Below, in pieces: positions 33,377 through 42,398 of a stretch of 64,000 nucleotides of DNA. The translations under genes and the position numbers were made by a program. Origin of the DNA: Candidatus Saccharimonadota bacterium (GTDB lineage Bacteria; Patescibacteriota; Saccharimonadia; Saccharimonadales; Saccharimonadaceae); the NCBI GenBank assembly GCA_017962365.1, contig JAGCVL010000002.1:1-64000 (forward strand), written 5' to 3'. The notes beneath the pieces were generated by a model. It searched no databases. It had not been told where the DNA came from and was given only the letters and a program-made list of their open reading frames with translations. Position 1 is the stretch's first letter. Each line of letters starts with the position of its first letter.

Positions 33377-34138
33377 TTAGACGCAAGTGTATCCACCATC
33401 AACCGGCAAAATTGCGCCAGTGACGTATGAAGCCTCGCTAGATGCCAAGAACACCGCTGCAGCATCAAGCTCGCCAGGCTTACCATACCGTTCCATCGGC
33501 ACATGTGTCTTTGCGAAATCTTGGAATCTCGGTGTATCGAGCACGGCTTTTGTAAGCTCGGTCTCGAAATATCCTGGACAAATCGCATTGCAAGTAATCC
33601 CAAAAGTAGCTAGCTCCGCCGCCACAGCCCGCGTGAAGTTTACCACGGCGCCTTTTGACGCATGATATGCCACCGTATAAATCTCAGTATTTCCGACCAA
33701 GCCGTACATCGAGGCGATATTAATGATTCGTCCATAGTTATTCTTCTTCATAATCGCCGCAAATGCTCGCGTCATCTTAAATACACTCGTCTCGTCGGTC
33801 GCAATCGTAAAATCCCATTCCTCGTCGGTCATTTCGAGTACGCCTTTGTCTTTTGATGCCCCGGCACAGTTAAGTAAGATATCACAGCGACCGAACTCAG
33901 CTTCACATTTCGCCGCTGCTGCGTTAATATCTTCCGTCGACGTCACATCGCATTGCACGGGTAGCACTTTTACACCGTATTCGTCACTGAGCTTACCAGC
34001 AAGCTCTTCTAGTCGTTCCATTCTTCTAGCTAAAAGTACTAAATTCGCACCTTGTTTTGCAAACGCTGTCGCCATTTGAACTCCAAGGCCAGATGACGCA
34101 CCGGTCACTACTGCAATCTTTTCTTTCAAGTCAAACAT
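33377..34138 (-). CDS. Short-chain dehydrogenase/reductase
   Basis: A classical SDR of 253 residues: TGASSGLG cofactor motif (near 14-21), LNCAGA, catalytic Ser in NIASMYG, YHASK (Tyr near 156) and PGYFETEL, ending VDGGYTCV. Sequence resembles FabG and gluconate-5-dehydrogenase types; the substrate is not determinable. AGGAGG lies before the ATG and a TATAAT promoter further upstream. Confidence 0.85.
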   Translation of the reverse strand: MFDLKEKIAVVTGASSGLGVQMATAFAKQGANLVLLARRMERLEELAGKLSDEYGVKVLPVQCDVTSTEDINAAAAKCEAEFGRCDILLNCAGASKDKGVLEMTDEEWDFTIATDETSVFKMTRAFAAIMKKNNYGRIINIASMYGLVGNTEIYTVAYHASKGAVVNFTRAVAAELATFGITCNAICPGYFETELTKAVLDTPRFQDFAKTHVPMERYGKPGELDAAAVFLASSEASYVTGAILPVDGGYTCV

Positions 34139-34198
34139 ATTCCTCCTTTTTGTCTATTTCACCCATCTATTATACCAAACTATGTTAAAATATAATAT

Positions 34199-34855
34199 AT
34201 GAAAACTACAACTTCTCGTTCGCAAGCTATAGTAAAATCCGGAGCTCTTTTTATAGCCACTAATTTTCTTCTTGCCGCCATCAATATCACTGTTGGCGTA
34301 CTTTCAAATTCGCTCGCGATCATTTCTGACGCTGCACACAGTTTTATAGACGCAATTTCTGGGCTTATTATTATTGTCAGCGAAAGATTAGCCGTCCACA
34401 AATCTAATTATCGCGACAAAATCGAGCGCGTCACCACCATAATTATCGCTATTATTATTATTTTCATGGGCGTACACCTGATTATTGAATCTATCGAAAA
34501 AATCATCGAACCATTTTGGGTCAAATATGATACCCCCACGCTCATTGTCCTTGTTTCTAGTATTATACTCAAACTCGTCCTAGCACTTTATCTTAAAAAA
34601 CAAGGCAAAATCCATAAATCCACCGTGCTTGTCGCTTCTGGCGCTGAAACCATGAATGATGCCTGGATTTCCGTCGCTGTTCTCACCTCCGCTATCGTGT
34701 ATGTTATCTGGCATGTTGATATTGAAGCGTATATTAGTATTGTCATTTCGGTTCTCATCATCAAAATCGGACTTGAATTTATTTTCCCGCATTTATCTCA
34801 TCACCACCACCATCCACTGGAACAAAATCCGGACCACGACCATTGCGGAAAATAA
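34199..34855 (+). CDS. Cation diffusion facilitator (CDF) efflux protein
   Basis: A 218-residue membrane protein with about five or six helices, ISDAAHSFIDAISG (metal-site HxxxD) in helix 2 and a second ETMNDAWIS segment matching the later site. The end is His-rich (LSHHHHHPLEQ) and replaces the usual cytosolic domain, so it is truncated compared with classic CDF proteins. It probably exports Zn, Co or Mn. TAAAAT lies seven bases before the ATG; a leaderless mRNA is likely. Confidence 0.82.
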   Translation: MKTTTSRSQAIVKSGALFIATNFLLAAINITVGVLSNSLAIISDAAHSFIDAISGLIIIVSERLAVHKSNYRDKIERVTTIIIAIIIIFMGVHLIIESIEKIIEPFWVKYDTPTLIVLVSSIILKLVLALYLKKQGKIHKSTVLVASGAETMNDAWISVAVLTSAIVYVIWHVDIEAYISIVISVLIIKIGLEFIFPHLSHHHHHPLEQNPDHDHCGK

Positions 34856-34860
34856 TTTTA

Positions 34861-34885
34861 AAAGGTCGCCACGTGTGGGCGACCT
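34861..34885 (-). terminator. Terminator of the small membrane gene
   Basis: AGGTCGCC / GGCGACCT hairpin followed by TTTT on the minus strand, close to the stop of the 53-aa gene. Confidence 0.55.
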
Positions 34886-34900
34886 ATAGGAGTGTATAGC

Positions 34901-35062
34901 TCATTCTTTAGTATCAGAATATGCCGAAGAAAACCAAATGACGGCGCTGGCGGCATGAACTGCAAAAACGAGCCAATTGCGACCACCGTACTCTAAAGCC
35001 TCCACAAATCTAAAACCAGCACAAATTATACATGCTATAGCAAAGACCATCTTAAAGACCAC
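34901..35062 (-). CDS. Small membrane protein of unknown function
   Basis: A 53-residue protein with two hydrophobic helices (VFKMVFAIACIICAGF and WLVFAVHAASAVIWF) and polar ends. I chose the GTG at 35060-35062, ten bases after AGGAGG; a longer reading starts further upstream. The leader bears an 18-base sequence almost identical to that before hppA. No function assigned. Confidence 0.5.
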   Translation of the reverse strand: MVFKMVFAIACIICAGFRFVEALEYGGRNWLVFAVHAASAVIWFSSAYSDTKE

Positions 35063-35132
35063 GTCGCCATCACCTCCTAGTAAAAGTACACACAAAACCT
35101 TTTGTGACTATAATTACATTATATCATAGCAT

Positions 35133-35160
35133 ACAAAAATGGTGCTGGAAGTAGGACTCG
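35133..35160. repeat. Duplicated tRNA-Tyr 3' end
   Basis: These 28 bases are identical to 35214-35241, which cover the CCA end, acceptor arm and part of the T-arm of tRNA-Tyr; the spacing is 81 bases. Between the copies a TTTTTGTTC-GAA-GAACAAAAA hairpin (35200-35220) could terminate transcription. Confidence 0.7.
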
Positions 35161-35220
35161 CTTGGAGCTTTAGCGACAACGATGTCCTGGTTTTTGTTGT
35201 TTTTGTTCGAAGAACAAAAA

Positions 35221-35305
35221 TGGTGCTGGAAGTAGGACTCGAACCTACGAAGCCCGAAGGCGAGAGATTTACAGTCTCTTGTCATTGCCACTAGACGATT
35301 CCAGC
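35221..35305 (-). tRNA. tRNA-Tyr (GTA)
   Basis: Acceptor GCTGGAA/TTCCAGC, anticodon GTA in AGACTGTAAATCT, a long variable arm (CGCCTTCGGGCTTC-like) typical of Tyr, T-arm GGTTCGAGTCC, encoded CCA at 35221-35223. Confidence 0.92.
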
Positions 35306-35355
35306 ACGCTAACATATAGCACCGATAACTAGCCCTCACGACCCCAGACTAAGCC

Positions 35356-35431
35356 TGGAGCCGCGACCGGGATTTGAACCCGGGACCTCATCCTTACCAT
35401 GGATGCGCTCTACCGACTGAGCTATCACGGC
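35356..35431 (-). tRNA. tRNA-Thr (GGT)
   Basis: Acceptor GCCGTGA/TCGCGGC with one G-T pair, anticodon stem CATCC/GGATG with loop ATGGTAA (anticodon GGT), T-arm GGTTCAAATCC, encoded CCA. Confidence 0.92.
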
Positions 35432-35456
35432 ACTAAAATTATTATACACGTTAAAC

Positions 35457-36161
35457 TCATTTTTGTCTAGACCGAGAATTCAAAATCCTCGATGCTGCAC
35501 CCACAGAAGATGCCCGTTTGGTACTCTTTTTCTGTTTTAATTCATTATCGTGCGCCACCTGAGCCTCAATCCTGGCCGTCGTCGCTGTCGCAGCCTCGGT
35601 ATCGCCAGAAGCCTCATAAATTGCCAAAATCTGCCGAAGCGTAGACACGGATGGGTCTAGCTCATACGCACTCTCTAGTGCCTCGATAGCCTTTCGTGGA
35701 CGCCCCATTTTCTCTTCCGCCTTTGCAAGCGCCATATACCTCGCCGGCACATCACCCTCTAGAGCAATCGCCTGCCGAAAAGCCATCTCTGCCTTTTCGT
35801 ATTCGCCAATTTCAAGATAAATTAGCCCCGCATTATGAATCGACGCCGGGTTATTATCTAGCGACTGAGCAATCTCAAAACATTCCACCGCCTCTTCATA
35901 ACGTTGACCCTTGGCGTACAAAATCCCAAGCCGGTTATATGCCGCGGCGTTTTTTTCATCAAACTTCAAAATCGTAAGAAGCGCCTTCTCTGCCCTAAAC
36001 GGCTTCCGCTCCCTCATCGCAGTCTGCGCCACCGACCACAGCTTCTTCATCTGCGCTTTATACTTCGGCGAACGCTCCGGTTCCGGCTCCTCCTTGACCG
36101 TCATTGGAAAGAAAAACGAAAGATATACACTAAAAGCCAAAATCACTAAAACAGCAATCAT
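35457..36161 (-). CDS. Membrane-anchored TPR protein
   Basis: A 234-residue protein: N-terminal transmembrane helix (about 2-20), then four or more tetratricopeptide repeats (about 60-190: AAAYNRLGILYAKGQRYEEAVECFEIA type), and a basic C-terminus. TPR domains mediate protein contacts. The ATG at 36159-36161 is six bases after TGGTATAAT, so it is preferred over a start six codons upstream and predicts a leaderless message. It follows the holB-like gene closely. Confidence 0.82.
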   Translation of the reverse strand: MIAVLVILAFSVYLSFFFPMTVKEEPEPERSPKYKAQMKKLWSVAQTAMRERKPFRAEKALLTILKFDEKNAAAYNRLGILYAKGQRYEEAVECFEIAQSLDNNPASIHNAGLIYLEIGEYEKAEMAFRQAIALEGDVPARYMALAKAEEKMGRPRKAIEALESAYELDPSVSTLRQILAIYEASGDTEAATATTARIEAQVAHDNELKQKKSTKRASSVGAASRILNSRSRQK

Positions 36162-36179
36162 ACGCCCATTATACCACAA

Positions 36180-36842
36180 TCACATTAAATCCGCCACCAG
36201 ATGTAGCTTCACGTGACCATTTCGCTCGATTGCTTCGTATGCTGCCAAAAACTTAGGTATTTTGCTAAGAAAAGCGAACTTCTTAGTAATAAAATAAGTC
36301 TTATATGACATCTCTATCGCCGCCGCGAGTATTTCCATAGCATAACTTCTCACGCCGTCTTTACGCTTGCAAATCTCTTCTGCTATGCTAGGCAGCTCTC
36401 GCTCCTGGCAGGTCATCAACCTTTTGGCGATTGTTTTGGTCTTCTCATCAAATTTTACTCCAGCATCTATATTCGGTGTGGTCTTTAATACATATACTGC
36501 CGACCGAGATAAAATCGTATCAAGAAGACTCGACGGATTTTCTGTCACCAGTACAAAATGCACCTTTTCGCCTGGCTCCTCTAGCGACTTCAGTATCGCA
36601 TTTGCCGCCTCTTCACCAAGCGATTCGGCTGGACGAATCACTACAAATTGATCCGAAGTCTGTTTTACAGATAGTAACGCTAAGATTTCACGCACCTGCT
36701 CAATCGTAATTACCGACTTTTCCTCTGGCTGCAAGATTAAAGCCCTAGGCAAATCCACTTGCATATCTGCCGGCACCACAAAAACACCGCAACCCACTTT
36801 CCTGGCTATTTCAAAGATGTCATTTGTATTCTCAAAAAACAT
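36180..36842 (-). CDS. holB: DNA polymerase III delta-prime-like clamp-loader subunit
   Basis: A 220-residue protein with the clamp-loader signature FVVIRPAESLGEEAANAILKSLEEPGE and VHFVLVTENPSSLLDTILSR, as in HolB. It lacks the Walker A motif and zinc finger of DnaX, which is expected of delta-prime. The ATG at 36840-36842 follows AAAGG and the rluA stop by one base. The N-terminal part is short compared with about 330 residues in other bacteria, so it may be a minimal version. Confidence 0.72.
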   Translation of the reverse strand: MFFENTNDIFEIARKVGCGVFVVPADMQVDLPRALILQPEEKSVITIEQVREILALLSVKQTSDQFVVIRPAESLGEEAANAILKSLEEPGEKVHFVLVTENPSSLLDTILSRSAVYVLKTTPNIDAGVKFDEKTKTIAKRLMTCQERELPSIAEEICKRKDGVRSYAMEILAAAIEMSYKTYFITKKFAFLSKIPKFLAAYEAIERNGHVKLHLVADLM

Positions 36843-36843
36843 G

Positions 36844-37749
36844 CTAGCCTTTAGCAACCTCGTCGCTAGTATCTATCATCGTATCAAACTCACATGGACG
36901 CTTCACAATAAACGTTTTTCTTACACCTCCAGGTAAAGTGATTTCAAGAGAACCAGCGTGTAACATCAACCGCTCGGCAGCCTCTCCATCATACACCACA
37001 TCGCCAACGATTGGGTGACCAAGATATTTCATATGTACTCTAAGCTGATGTGTACGTCCGGACGTTGGTCTAAGCTCCACCAAAGAATGCGCATTATCAG
37101 ACAGCAAAACTTTATAAAATGTCTCCGCTTCCTTGCCATTTGCGTCTACCCGGAAAGTCGTTGGCCGCTTCAAGTCTCTTATCATCGGCAAATCTATACG
37201 CGCCTCGTCCAACTTTGGCCGTCCAGATATTACCGCATAGTAAGTCTTATGCACCTTTCTGTCTTGGAATTGCCTCTTCAAAAAGCTCTGCACCTCAGGA
37301 TTTTTTGCAAGGATCATCACGCCAGACGTATCCCTATCTAATCGATGCGCGATTAAGCCATAATCCGCCAAAGTCTTTTCCGGACAATATTCGCCCTTTG
37401 CCTCAGATAAAAGACCAGAAGGTTTATTTACGACCAGCACATTTTCGTCTTCATATACAACCTCAGGTTTAAGGTCGGCGTTTTTCATTATCTCTGGCAC
37501 TTTAAGATCGATTTTTACGCCACGCTCGACTTTAAAATTTGGCTTTAACGCCAACTCTCCATCCACAGTCACAAAACCACTTTCGATAAATTTTTGGATT
37601 GTCGACCGATTATAACTCTTGTAAATTTCTTTCATCAAAATATCTAGTCGCACTTTTTCTGGCGCCACCTCCGCCTCCGGCAACACCATGTCACCATTAA
37701 TTACGCGAGACATCTCTGGCTTACTAAATTTCTTACCTGTCCGTATCAT
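36844..37749 (-). CDS. RluA-family pseudouridine synthase
   Basis: A 301-residue RNA-modifying enzyme: S4 RNA-binding domain (about 30-90), then the catalytic domain with AHRLDRDTSGVMI (Asp near 136), HKTYYAV and RPTSGRTHQLRVHMKYLGHPIVGD. It isomerises uridines in rRNA (RluC/D-type); the exact sites are not known. It begins an operon with holB and the TPR gene. Confidence 0.88.
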   Translation of the reverse strand: MIRTGKKFSKPEMSRVINGDMVLPEAEVAPEKVRLDILMKEIYKSYNRSTIQKFIESGFVTVDGELALKPNFKVERGVKIDLKVPEIMKNADLKPEVVYEDENVLVVNKPSGLLSEAKGEYCPEKTLADYGLIAHRLDRDTSGVMILAKNPEVQSFLKRQFQDRKVHKTYYAVISGRPKLDEARIDLPMIRDLKRPTTFRVDANGKEAETFYKVLLSDNAHSLVELRPTSGRTHQLRVHMKYLGHPIVGDVVYDGEAAERLMLHAGSLEITLPGGVRKTFIVKRPCEFDTMIDTSDEVAKG

Positions 37750-37809
37750 AAATAACTTCCACCATTATTATATGATAAACCGACACAAAAACCAATAATT
37801 ATTTTGCAT

Positions 37810-40071
37810 CTAAGATTCCGCCAAAACACATCTTATAGTAGCCCCTTCTCCAGAGCGATCAGTATAATGCTGGGCATAAGCTGCAAATGAGCCATTAGAT
37901 CCATTATAATACATTGATGAGCCATTAGCATAAGTGGATGACCACCACTCCCCCGCCCAACCCAGATCCATTGCTACGCCGCCACTAAAATAGCCAGAAT
38001 AGACAACGGAAATGCCGTCTCTGAAATAATCACGTCCTACATCGCTAAGATACGCTACCCACAAGTCCCAATATTCACTAGTCCCATCCACATATTCTCT
38101 TCCGGTTGGTATGTGCCAACCCTTAGGGCATATATCCTGTGTAGCATTACTGGAGCCATCTCCAGCAGCATAACAATAACTACCAGCCGAAGCAGCACAA
38201 TAATTATAATAAATGCCTATTTTGTGGTTGCCATCACCGAACGTTGGATAGACTATGCTGTCAGCTGACCAATAACCCAGAGACGGGTCGTTGGCACAAC
38301 TATCATTATCGTCACATTGACCACTAGTAGCCACCAGCGGCTCCGTATACGAATCGGAAGAAGACCAATTTGCTACTCTAGCAGTAGCATATGGGCTAGA
38401 GCAACGCGAGCCATTATATTCACCGGAGATCAAGCACTGCAGAGAATGGTCATCAGCATTGGTATTTGTCGTAGACAACTCCTGCTGAATATTTGAATCG
38501 CTAAGATCTAGAGCGAGATTATCTAGCATCCAGCACCTATTGTCTGGTAGCCTTCTCACTAGATATATTTTATTGTCACGATTATCATACACATAAGTAC
38601 CAGCCGCAGTACATAGTGACGGAGTAAGCTCTTGCATCTCGATATCGGTTTGCAGATACACTGCATACAAAGTCACCGGCGTATCACCATTTACCGCCTC
38701 AAGCCTCGCCTTGACATCTCCCTCATTTCTGTAAGTCGGCACCGTGGCCATTGGATTCTCACTCCATCCAAGAAACTCCACGACATCAGAGCCAGATACC
38801 GGCACGGCATATGTGCCAGATAATACAGTTTTATCGTTAAACACAGCAAAATCATTCGCATCGCCCTGAACGGTGGCATAATAACCATACGCCCCATTAC
38901 CTTCCTCACCATAATTACCATAGAGTACAAATGTTACTGAATCACCATTAACGCCAAAACTAACCTCTGCTGGTGCAGTAAAATCATTCGCGCTCGCCGC
39001 CCCAGAATACACCTCCAATAAATCAACATCCCTAAACGCCATTCGCTCTTTGGCGCAGCTAATATCCTGATAACAAACATTAAACATTACGTTATATAAG
39101 TCGGCAACCCCGTAACTGTCCTCTGTATAATACCCATTTAGTACAAATAAGTAATCTGGATTATCGATAAAACCATCGAGATAATGATTGAGGCCATATT
39201 TTAAATCAACCTTTAAAGAATTGGTATCAGTAAACCCTACTGGATTAACTGTCATCTCATTATAGGAATAGCTAACCGGTATATCATTGCCATCATTAAA
39301 ATTATACGAATGCGCATACTGCGATACTGGATAATAAGTTGCCGTTGCATCATAAGTCACGACATTTACTACGTTACTTGGGTCATTACCAAAATGTAAA
39401 CCGTTACCATTGTAATTTATCGTAAGAGCAGTATTTGTATTATTTGTTACCGCAACAAAATTTAATGTTGTAGCATAGGTACCAGTCGGTTGCGAAGCAT
39501 CCACTTTTGCCGCAAAATTCAAAGTCACATTAGCCACGTTGCTCTGTGCATTGGTTGCATCAAGTGTAACTTCGTTCGTCGTCATCGGCATATAATTTGT
39601 CTCGGTTGACAATTTATAACCCCAACGATTCAGTGTATCGCTATCAGAATTTGAAGCCTCAAATTGAGCTTCCGTATAGCCATTAATACTACCAGTCGTT
39701 GTCATCGGCGCTATAACGGGAATGGATTTACTGTACTCTCTGTCCGTAATACTATTGCTTCTAGTTAAGTTTGCCGACTCTGCCTGCATCTTCAATGTAT
39801 ACCCAGAACCACTATTTGTACCGACCCATATATCAAGATTCTCCGTATCAAATGCTCTGCCAGAACTTGGCATAAGATCTAGTGTCACACTAGCGGGAAC
39901 ATACATTTCGAGCACGGTATTGGTATTGTTTACTGTCAAACTTACATTTGCTGCCATTGTGTTGTCAGGAAGCAAGACATGACAAAAACATGCTCCAGCG
40001 AGCACAACAATCACCGCCACTACAAAACGACGTATGCTTTTTGCTGTTTTATTCGTATGTATGAACTTCAT
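37810..40071 (-). CDS. Large secreted surface protein with FISUMP-type C-terminal domain
   Basis: A 753-residue protein: basic N-terminus and signal peptide (about 14-40, cleavage likely after TMAA), beta-rich repeats, and a C-terminal Fibrobacter-succinogenes-major-paralogous type domain from about residue 480, with NRCWMLDNLAL, ICPKGWHIPTGREY, GYWSADS and GEWWSSTY. A region rich in Asp/Tyr/Ser precedes it. This class is surface exposed and often expanded in host-associated lineages. A GAGAGG site precedes the ATG. It has no LPxTG motif. A likely role is attachment to the host bacterium, which is inference. Confidence 0.82.
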   Translation of the reverse strand: MKFIHTNKTAKSIRRFVVAVIVVLAGACFCHVLLPDNTMAANVSLTVNNTNTVLEMYVPASVTLDLMPSSGRAFDTENLDIWVGTNSGSGYTLKMQAESANLTRSNSITDREYSKSIPVIAPMTTTGSINGYTEAQFEASNSDSDTLNRWGYKLSTETNYMPMTTNEVTLDATNAQSNVANVTLNFAAKVDASQPTGTYATTLNFVAVTNNTNTALTINYNGNGLHFGNDPSNVVNVVTYDATATYYPVSQYAHSYNFNDGNDIPVSYSYNEMTVNPVGFTDTNSLKVDLKYGLNHYLDGFIDNPDYLFVLNGYYTEDSYGVADLYNVMFNVCYQDISCAKERMAFRDVDLLEVYSGAASANDFTAPAEVSFGVNGDSVTFVLYGNYGEEGNGAYGYYATVQGDANDFAVFNDKTVLSGTYAVPVSGSDVVEFLGWSENPMATVPTYRNEGDVKARLEAVNGDTPVTLYAVYLQTDIEMQELTPSLCTAAGTYVYDNRDNKIYLVRRLPDNRCWMLDNLALDLSDSNIQQELSTTNTNADDHSLQCLISGEYNGSRCSSPYATARVANWSSSDSYTEPLVATSGQCDDNDSCANDPSLGYWSADSIVYPTFGDGNHKIGIYYNYCAASAGSYCYAAGDGSSNATQDICPKGWHIPTGREYVDGTSEYWDLWVAYLSDVGRDYFRDGISVVYSGYFSGGVAMDLGWAGEWWSSTYANGSSMYYNGSNGSFAAYAQHYTDRSGEGATIRCVLAES

Positions 40072-40180
40072 TTTTACCTCTCTTAGGCATCACTGAGCAC
40101 CTAAATGTCATAAGCTTATTGTAACACAACTTTAGTACTTATGTCTACATTATTTTTTGAAATTTTATACTAACAAAAAA

Positions 40181-40256
40181 TGGTGGAGTGTACGAGATTC
40201 GAACTCGTCGCCTCTTCCATGCCATGGAAGCGCTCTACCAAATGAGCTAACACCCC
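40181..40256 (-). tRNA. tRNA-Ala (GGC)
   Basis: Acceptor GGGGTGT/ACACTCC, anticodon stem CTTCC/GGAAG with loop ATGGCAT (anticodon GGC), T-arm GTTCGAATC, encoded CCA. Confidence 0.92.
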
Positions 40257-40295
40257 AACTTTTAATCCCCCACATTTTCATTTTATCACAAACTA

Positions 40296-40304
40296 TGCTA
40301 AAAT
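40296..40304 (+). promoter_or_regulatory. Extended -10 of trpS (leaderless type)
   Basis: TGCTAAAAT ends six bases before the ATG at 40311, with no ribosome-binding site. Confidence 0.6.
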
Positions 40305-40310
40305 TAAAGT

Positions 40311-41321
40311 ATGAAAACGATTTTAACCGGCATACGTGCCAACTCAGTTCTTACTCTCGGCAATTATCTAGGCGCCCTCATTCCGATGGTCCGCCTTGCA
40401 AATCATTACTCGGCAGACAACCATATTAATATTTTTATCCCCGATTTACACTCTATTATCTCGGACATTGATGGCAGCCTTCAGGATAACATCATCCGCA
40501 CCCTGAAATACTGGCTCGCCGCCGGACTCGTTGTGAATGAAAACATCCACATCTACCGCCAATCTTACGTCCCTGCTCACTCTGAGCTTTGCTGGATTCT
40601 AAACTGCACCGCCACCATGGGCGAAACTTCCCGCATGATTCAGTATAAAGAGAAATCCAAAGGTCAAGACACCTGCAATGTCGGAATTTTCGATTATCCA
40701 ATCCTGATGGCCGCCGATATCCTACTCTATGGCGCCGAGTTTGTACCAATTGGCGAAGACCAATTCCAACATATCGAGCTCACCCGCGATATAGCTATGC
40801 GTTTTAATCGCAAATATGGCGAAGTCTTCACCATCCCGGCCAAGACTGCCGATCAGATCAAATTCATGGGTCTTTCAAATGGTATCCGCATCCGCGATCT
40901 GCTGAGCCCAGAAAAAAAGATGAGCAAATCTACTCCAGCCGAGAACTCCAAAATCATGTTAGACGATGACCCGACCCGCGCCGCCAAGAAAATCATGTCC
41001 GCTACAACCGATTCCATTGGTCGCATCCGCTACGACATGTTCACCCAGCCCGGCATTTCAAACCTTCTGCAAATCGAAGCCCTCGTGACCGACACGCCAC
41101 TTGAAAACGTCGTCCAAAAATGGACTGGCGAGACAAGCTATGGCGAACTCAAGCGCACTGTTGCTGAAAGCGTAAGCAAAATGCTCGCCGATTTACAGTC
41201 TAATCTAGCCCAAATCTCAGACGAAGAAGTATTGCGTATCCTTCAAGCTGGTGAATCTTACGCCAACGAAGTTGCAAACAGAAAACTCCATGAGGCTCAA
41301 AAAGCCGTCGGCCTCCGCTAA
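40311..41321 (+). CDS. trpS: Tryptophanyl-tRNA synthetase
   Basis: Charges tRNA-Trp. The 336-residue class I synthetase has a HIGH-like motif region (ANSVLTLGNYLGAL, residues about 8-21), YPILMAADILLY, GEDQFQHIELTRDIA and KMSKS (near 203). It stands alone, with a terminator that may work in both directions. The leaderless arrangement is notable for a housekeeping gene. Confidence 0.94.
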   Translation: MKTILTGIRANSVLTLGNYLGALIPMVRLANHYSADNHINIFIPDLHSIISDIDGSLQDNIIRTLKYWLAAGLVVNENIHIYRQSYVPAHSELCWILNCTATMGETSRMIQYKEKSKGQDTCNVGIFDYPILMAADILLYGAEFVPIGEDQFQHIELTRDIAMRFNRKYGEVFTIPAKTADQIKFMGLSNGIRIRDLLSPEKKMSKSTPAENSKIMLDDDPTRAAKKIMSATTDSIGRIRYDMFTQPGISNLLQIEALVTDTPLENVVQKWTGETSYGELKRTVAESVSKMLADLQSNLAQISDEEVLRILQAGESYANEVANRKLHEAQKAVGLR

Positions 41322-41337
41322 ATTGCCCTCACAAAAA

Positions 41338-41364
41338 ATACCGCTGAGCAAAAGCGGTATTTTT
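41338..41364. terminator. Bidirectional terminator between trpS and the hydrolase gene
   Basis: ATACCGCT / AGCGGTAT stem flanked by A6 and T5, serving both convergent genes. Confidence 0.85.
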
Positions 41365-41381
41365 AGTCACACGTATTATCC

Positions 41382-42332
41382 TTAAGCTTGTGCCAGCTCC
41401 GCCGAATCGAGATTGTAATCCCCCATCTTGACGCTCACAATTGCTGGATTTTCATATGTATTGTAATAATATGTCTTGCTCGCCGCCGAGTAGCCACCAG
41501 TATAGACCGTCTTTTCGCACTTACCATCTGACATCTCAGCTGCGCCGTCAATCATCGCCACGCCAGTCAGTGTATGGAAAAGTCGCGACACATTTCCAGC
41601 TTCATCAGATTGCACCGGATAATGTGTATTGAGGTACGCCACTCGCACAAAACGCGACGGCGAGTAATAATCACCTGGGATACCACGCATCAAAGACCCC
41701 GAGCCAAATGGCTTCATGGTGGCATTTCCCCACTTTACTGCTGGCGGCATCTGCGGGAAGAGATTCATGTAGTTACGCAAATTCTCTTGGTGCCAACCAT
41801 AGCCCGGCTGATTCGTCAAAATATCAACATCGTTATGGAAAATTTCCATCCCATTTGCGGTATATTCCACTACGATCGACCGCTTACCGTCACCAATGAT
41901 AAAATGCAGCTGCGACACCGGATACTGCGCATTTACCGGCTTTGCCACAATCGCAACATCTTTCAAGGCCTTCTCCGCTTCATCTACTGTAGCAAAATTC
42001 ATCGCCACCCATAGCGGGAATTCATAAGCTGCCACATTGGTCTTGCCATCAACTGCATTTAGAGCATACGCTGCATAACCTGGAAAATTTAGCCCGGCAA
42101 TCCCAAGCCCAGCCTCATTAAAACAGTCAAAATATAGCGGAATATTCTCTGCCACAATCGCCATCCCAATAATCGCCCCCTGTTTTGGGCTCAAAGATCC
42201 AAGAAACGCCGAATTGTACGAAAACTTCCTCGGTGTCACGACAACTTTCTGGCCATACCCCTCCGACCAGTCAAGATTTCGCCCCATATACATATTGCCT
42301 TTGTTATCACTAAACCGCACTCCCGTGCACAT
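41382..42332 (-). CDS. Linear amide C-N hydrolase, choloylglycine hydrolase/penicillin V acylase family
   Basis: An Ntn hydrolase of 316 residues starting MCTGVRFSD, so after removal of Met the nucleophile is Cys2; RNLDWSEGYG follows, and Asn and Arg residues around 170-230 fit the family. Members cleave bile salts, penicillin V or acyl-homoserine lactones; the substrate here cannot be chosen. There is no signal peptide. AGGAGG precedes the ATG. It may act on amides from the host or its surroundings. Confidence 0.85.
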   Translation of the reverse strand: MCTGVRFSDNKGNMYMGRNLDWSEGYGQKVVVTPRKFSYNSAFLGSLSPKQGAIIGMAIVAENIPLYFDCFNEAGLGIAGLNFPGYAAYALNAVDGKTNVAAYEFPLWVAMNFATVDEAEKALKDVAIVAKPVNAQYPVSQLHFIIGDGKRSIVVEYTANGMEIFHNDVDILTNQPGYGWHQENLRNYMNLFPQMPPAVKWGNATMKPFGSGSLMRGIPGDYYSPSRFVRVAYLNTHYPVQSDEAGNVSRLFHTLTGVAMIDGAAEMSDGKCEKTVYTGGYSAASKTYYYNTYENPAIVSVKMGDYNLDSAELAQA

Positions 42333-42366
42333 ATTTGCCTCCTATTTACATAACCATTTTACATCA

Positions 42367-42392
42367 AAAAACGGCTCTTTTCAACCGTTTTT
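42367..42392 (-). terminator. Terminator after the second sortase gene
   Basis: AAAACGG / CCGTTTT stem followed by T on the minus strand. Confidence 0.65.
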
Positions 42393-42398
42393 AAAAAA

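Noticed and set aside
35124-35339. 71-residue coding frame across tRNA-Tyr
   Set aside because: It contains the same peptide twice because it reads through the duplicated tRNA 3' end; it is not a gene.
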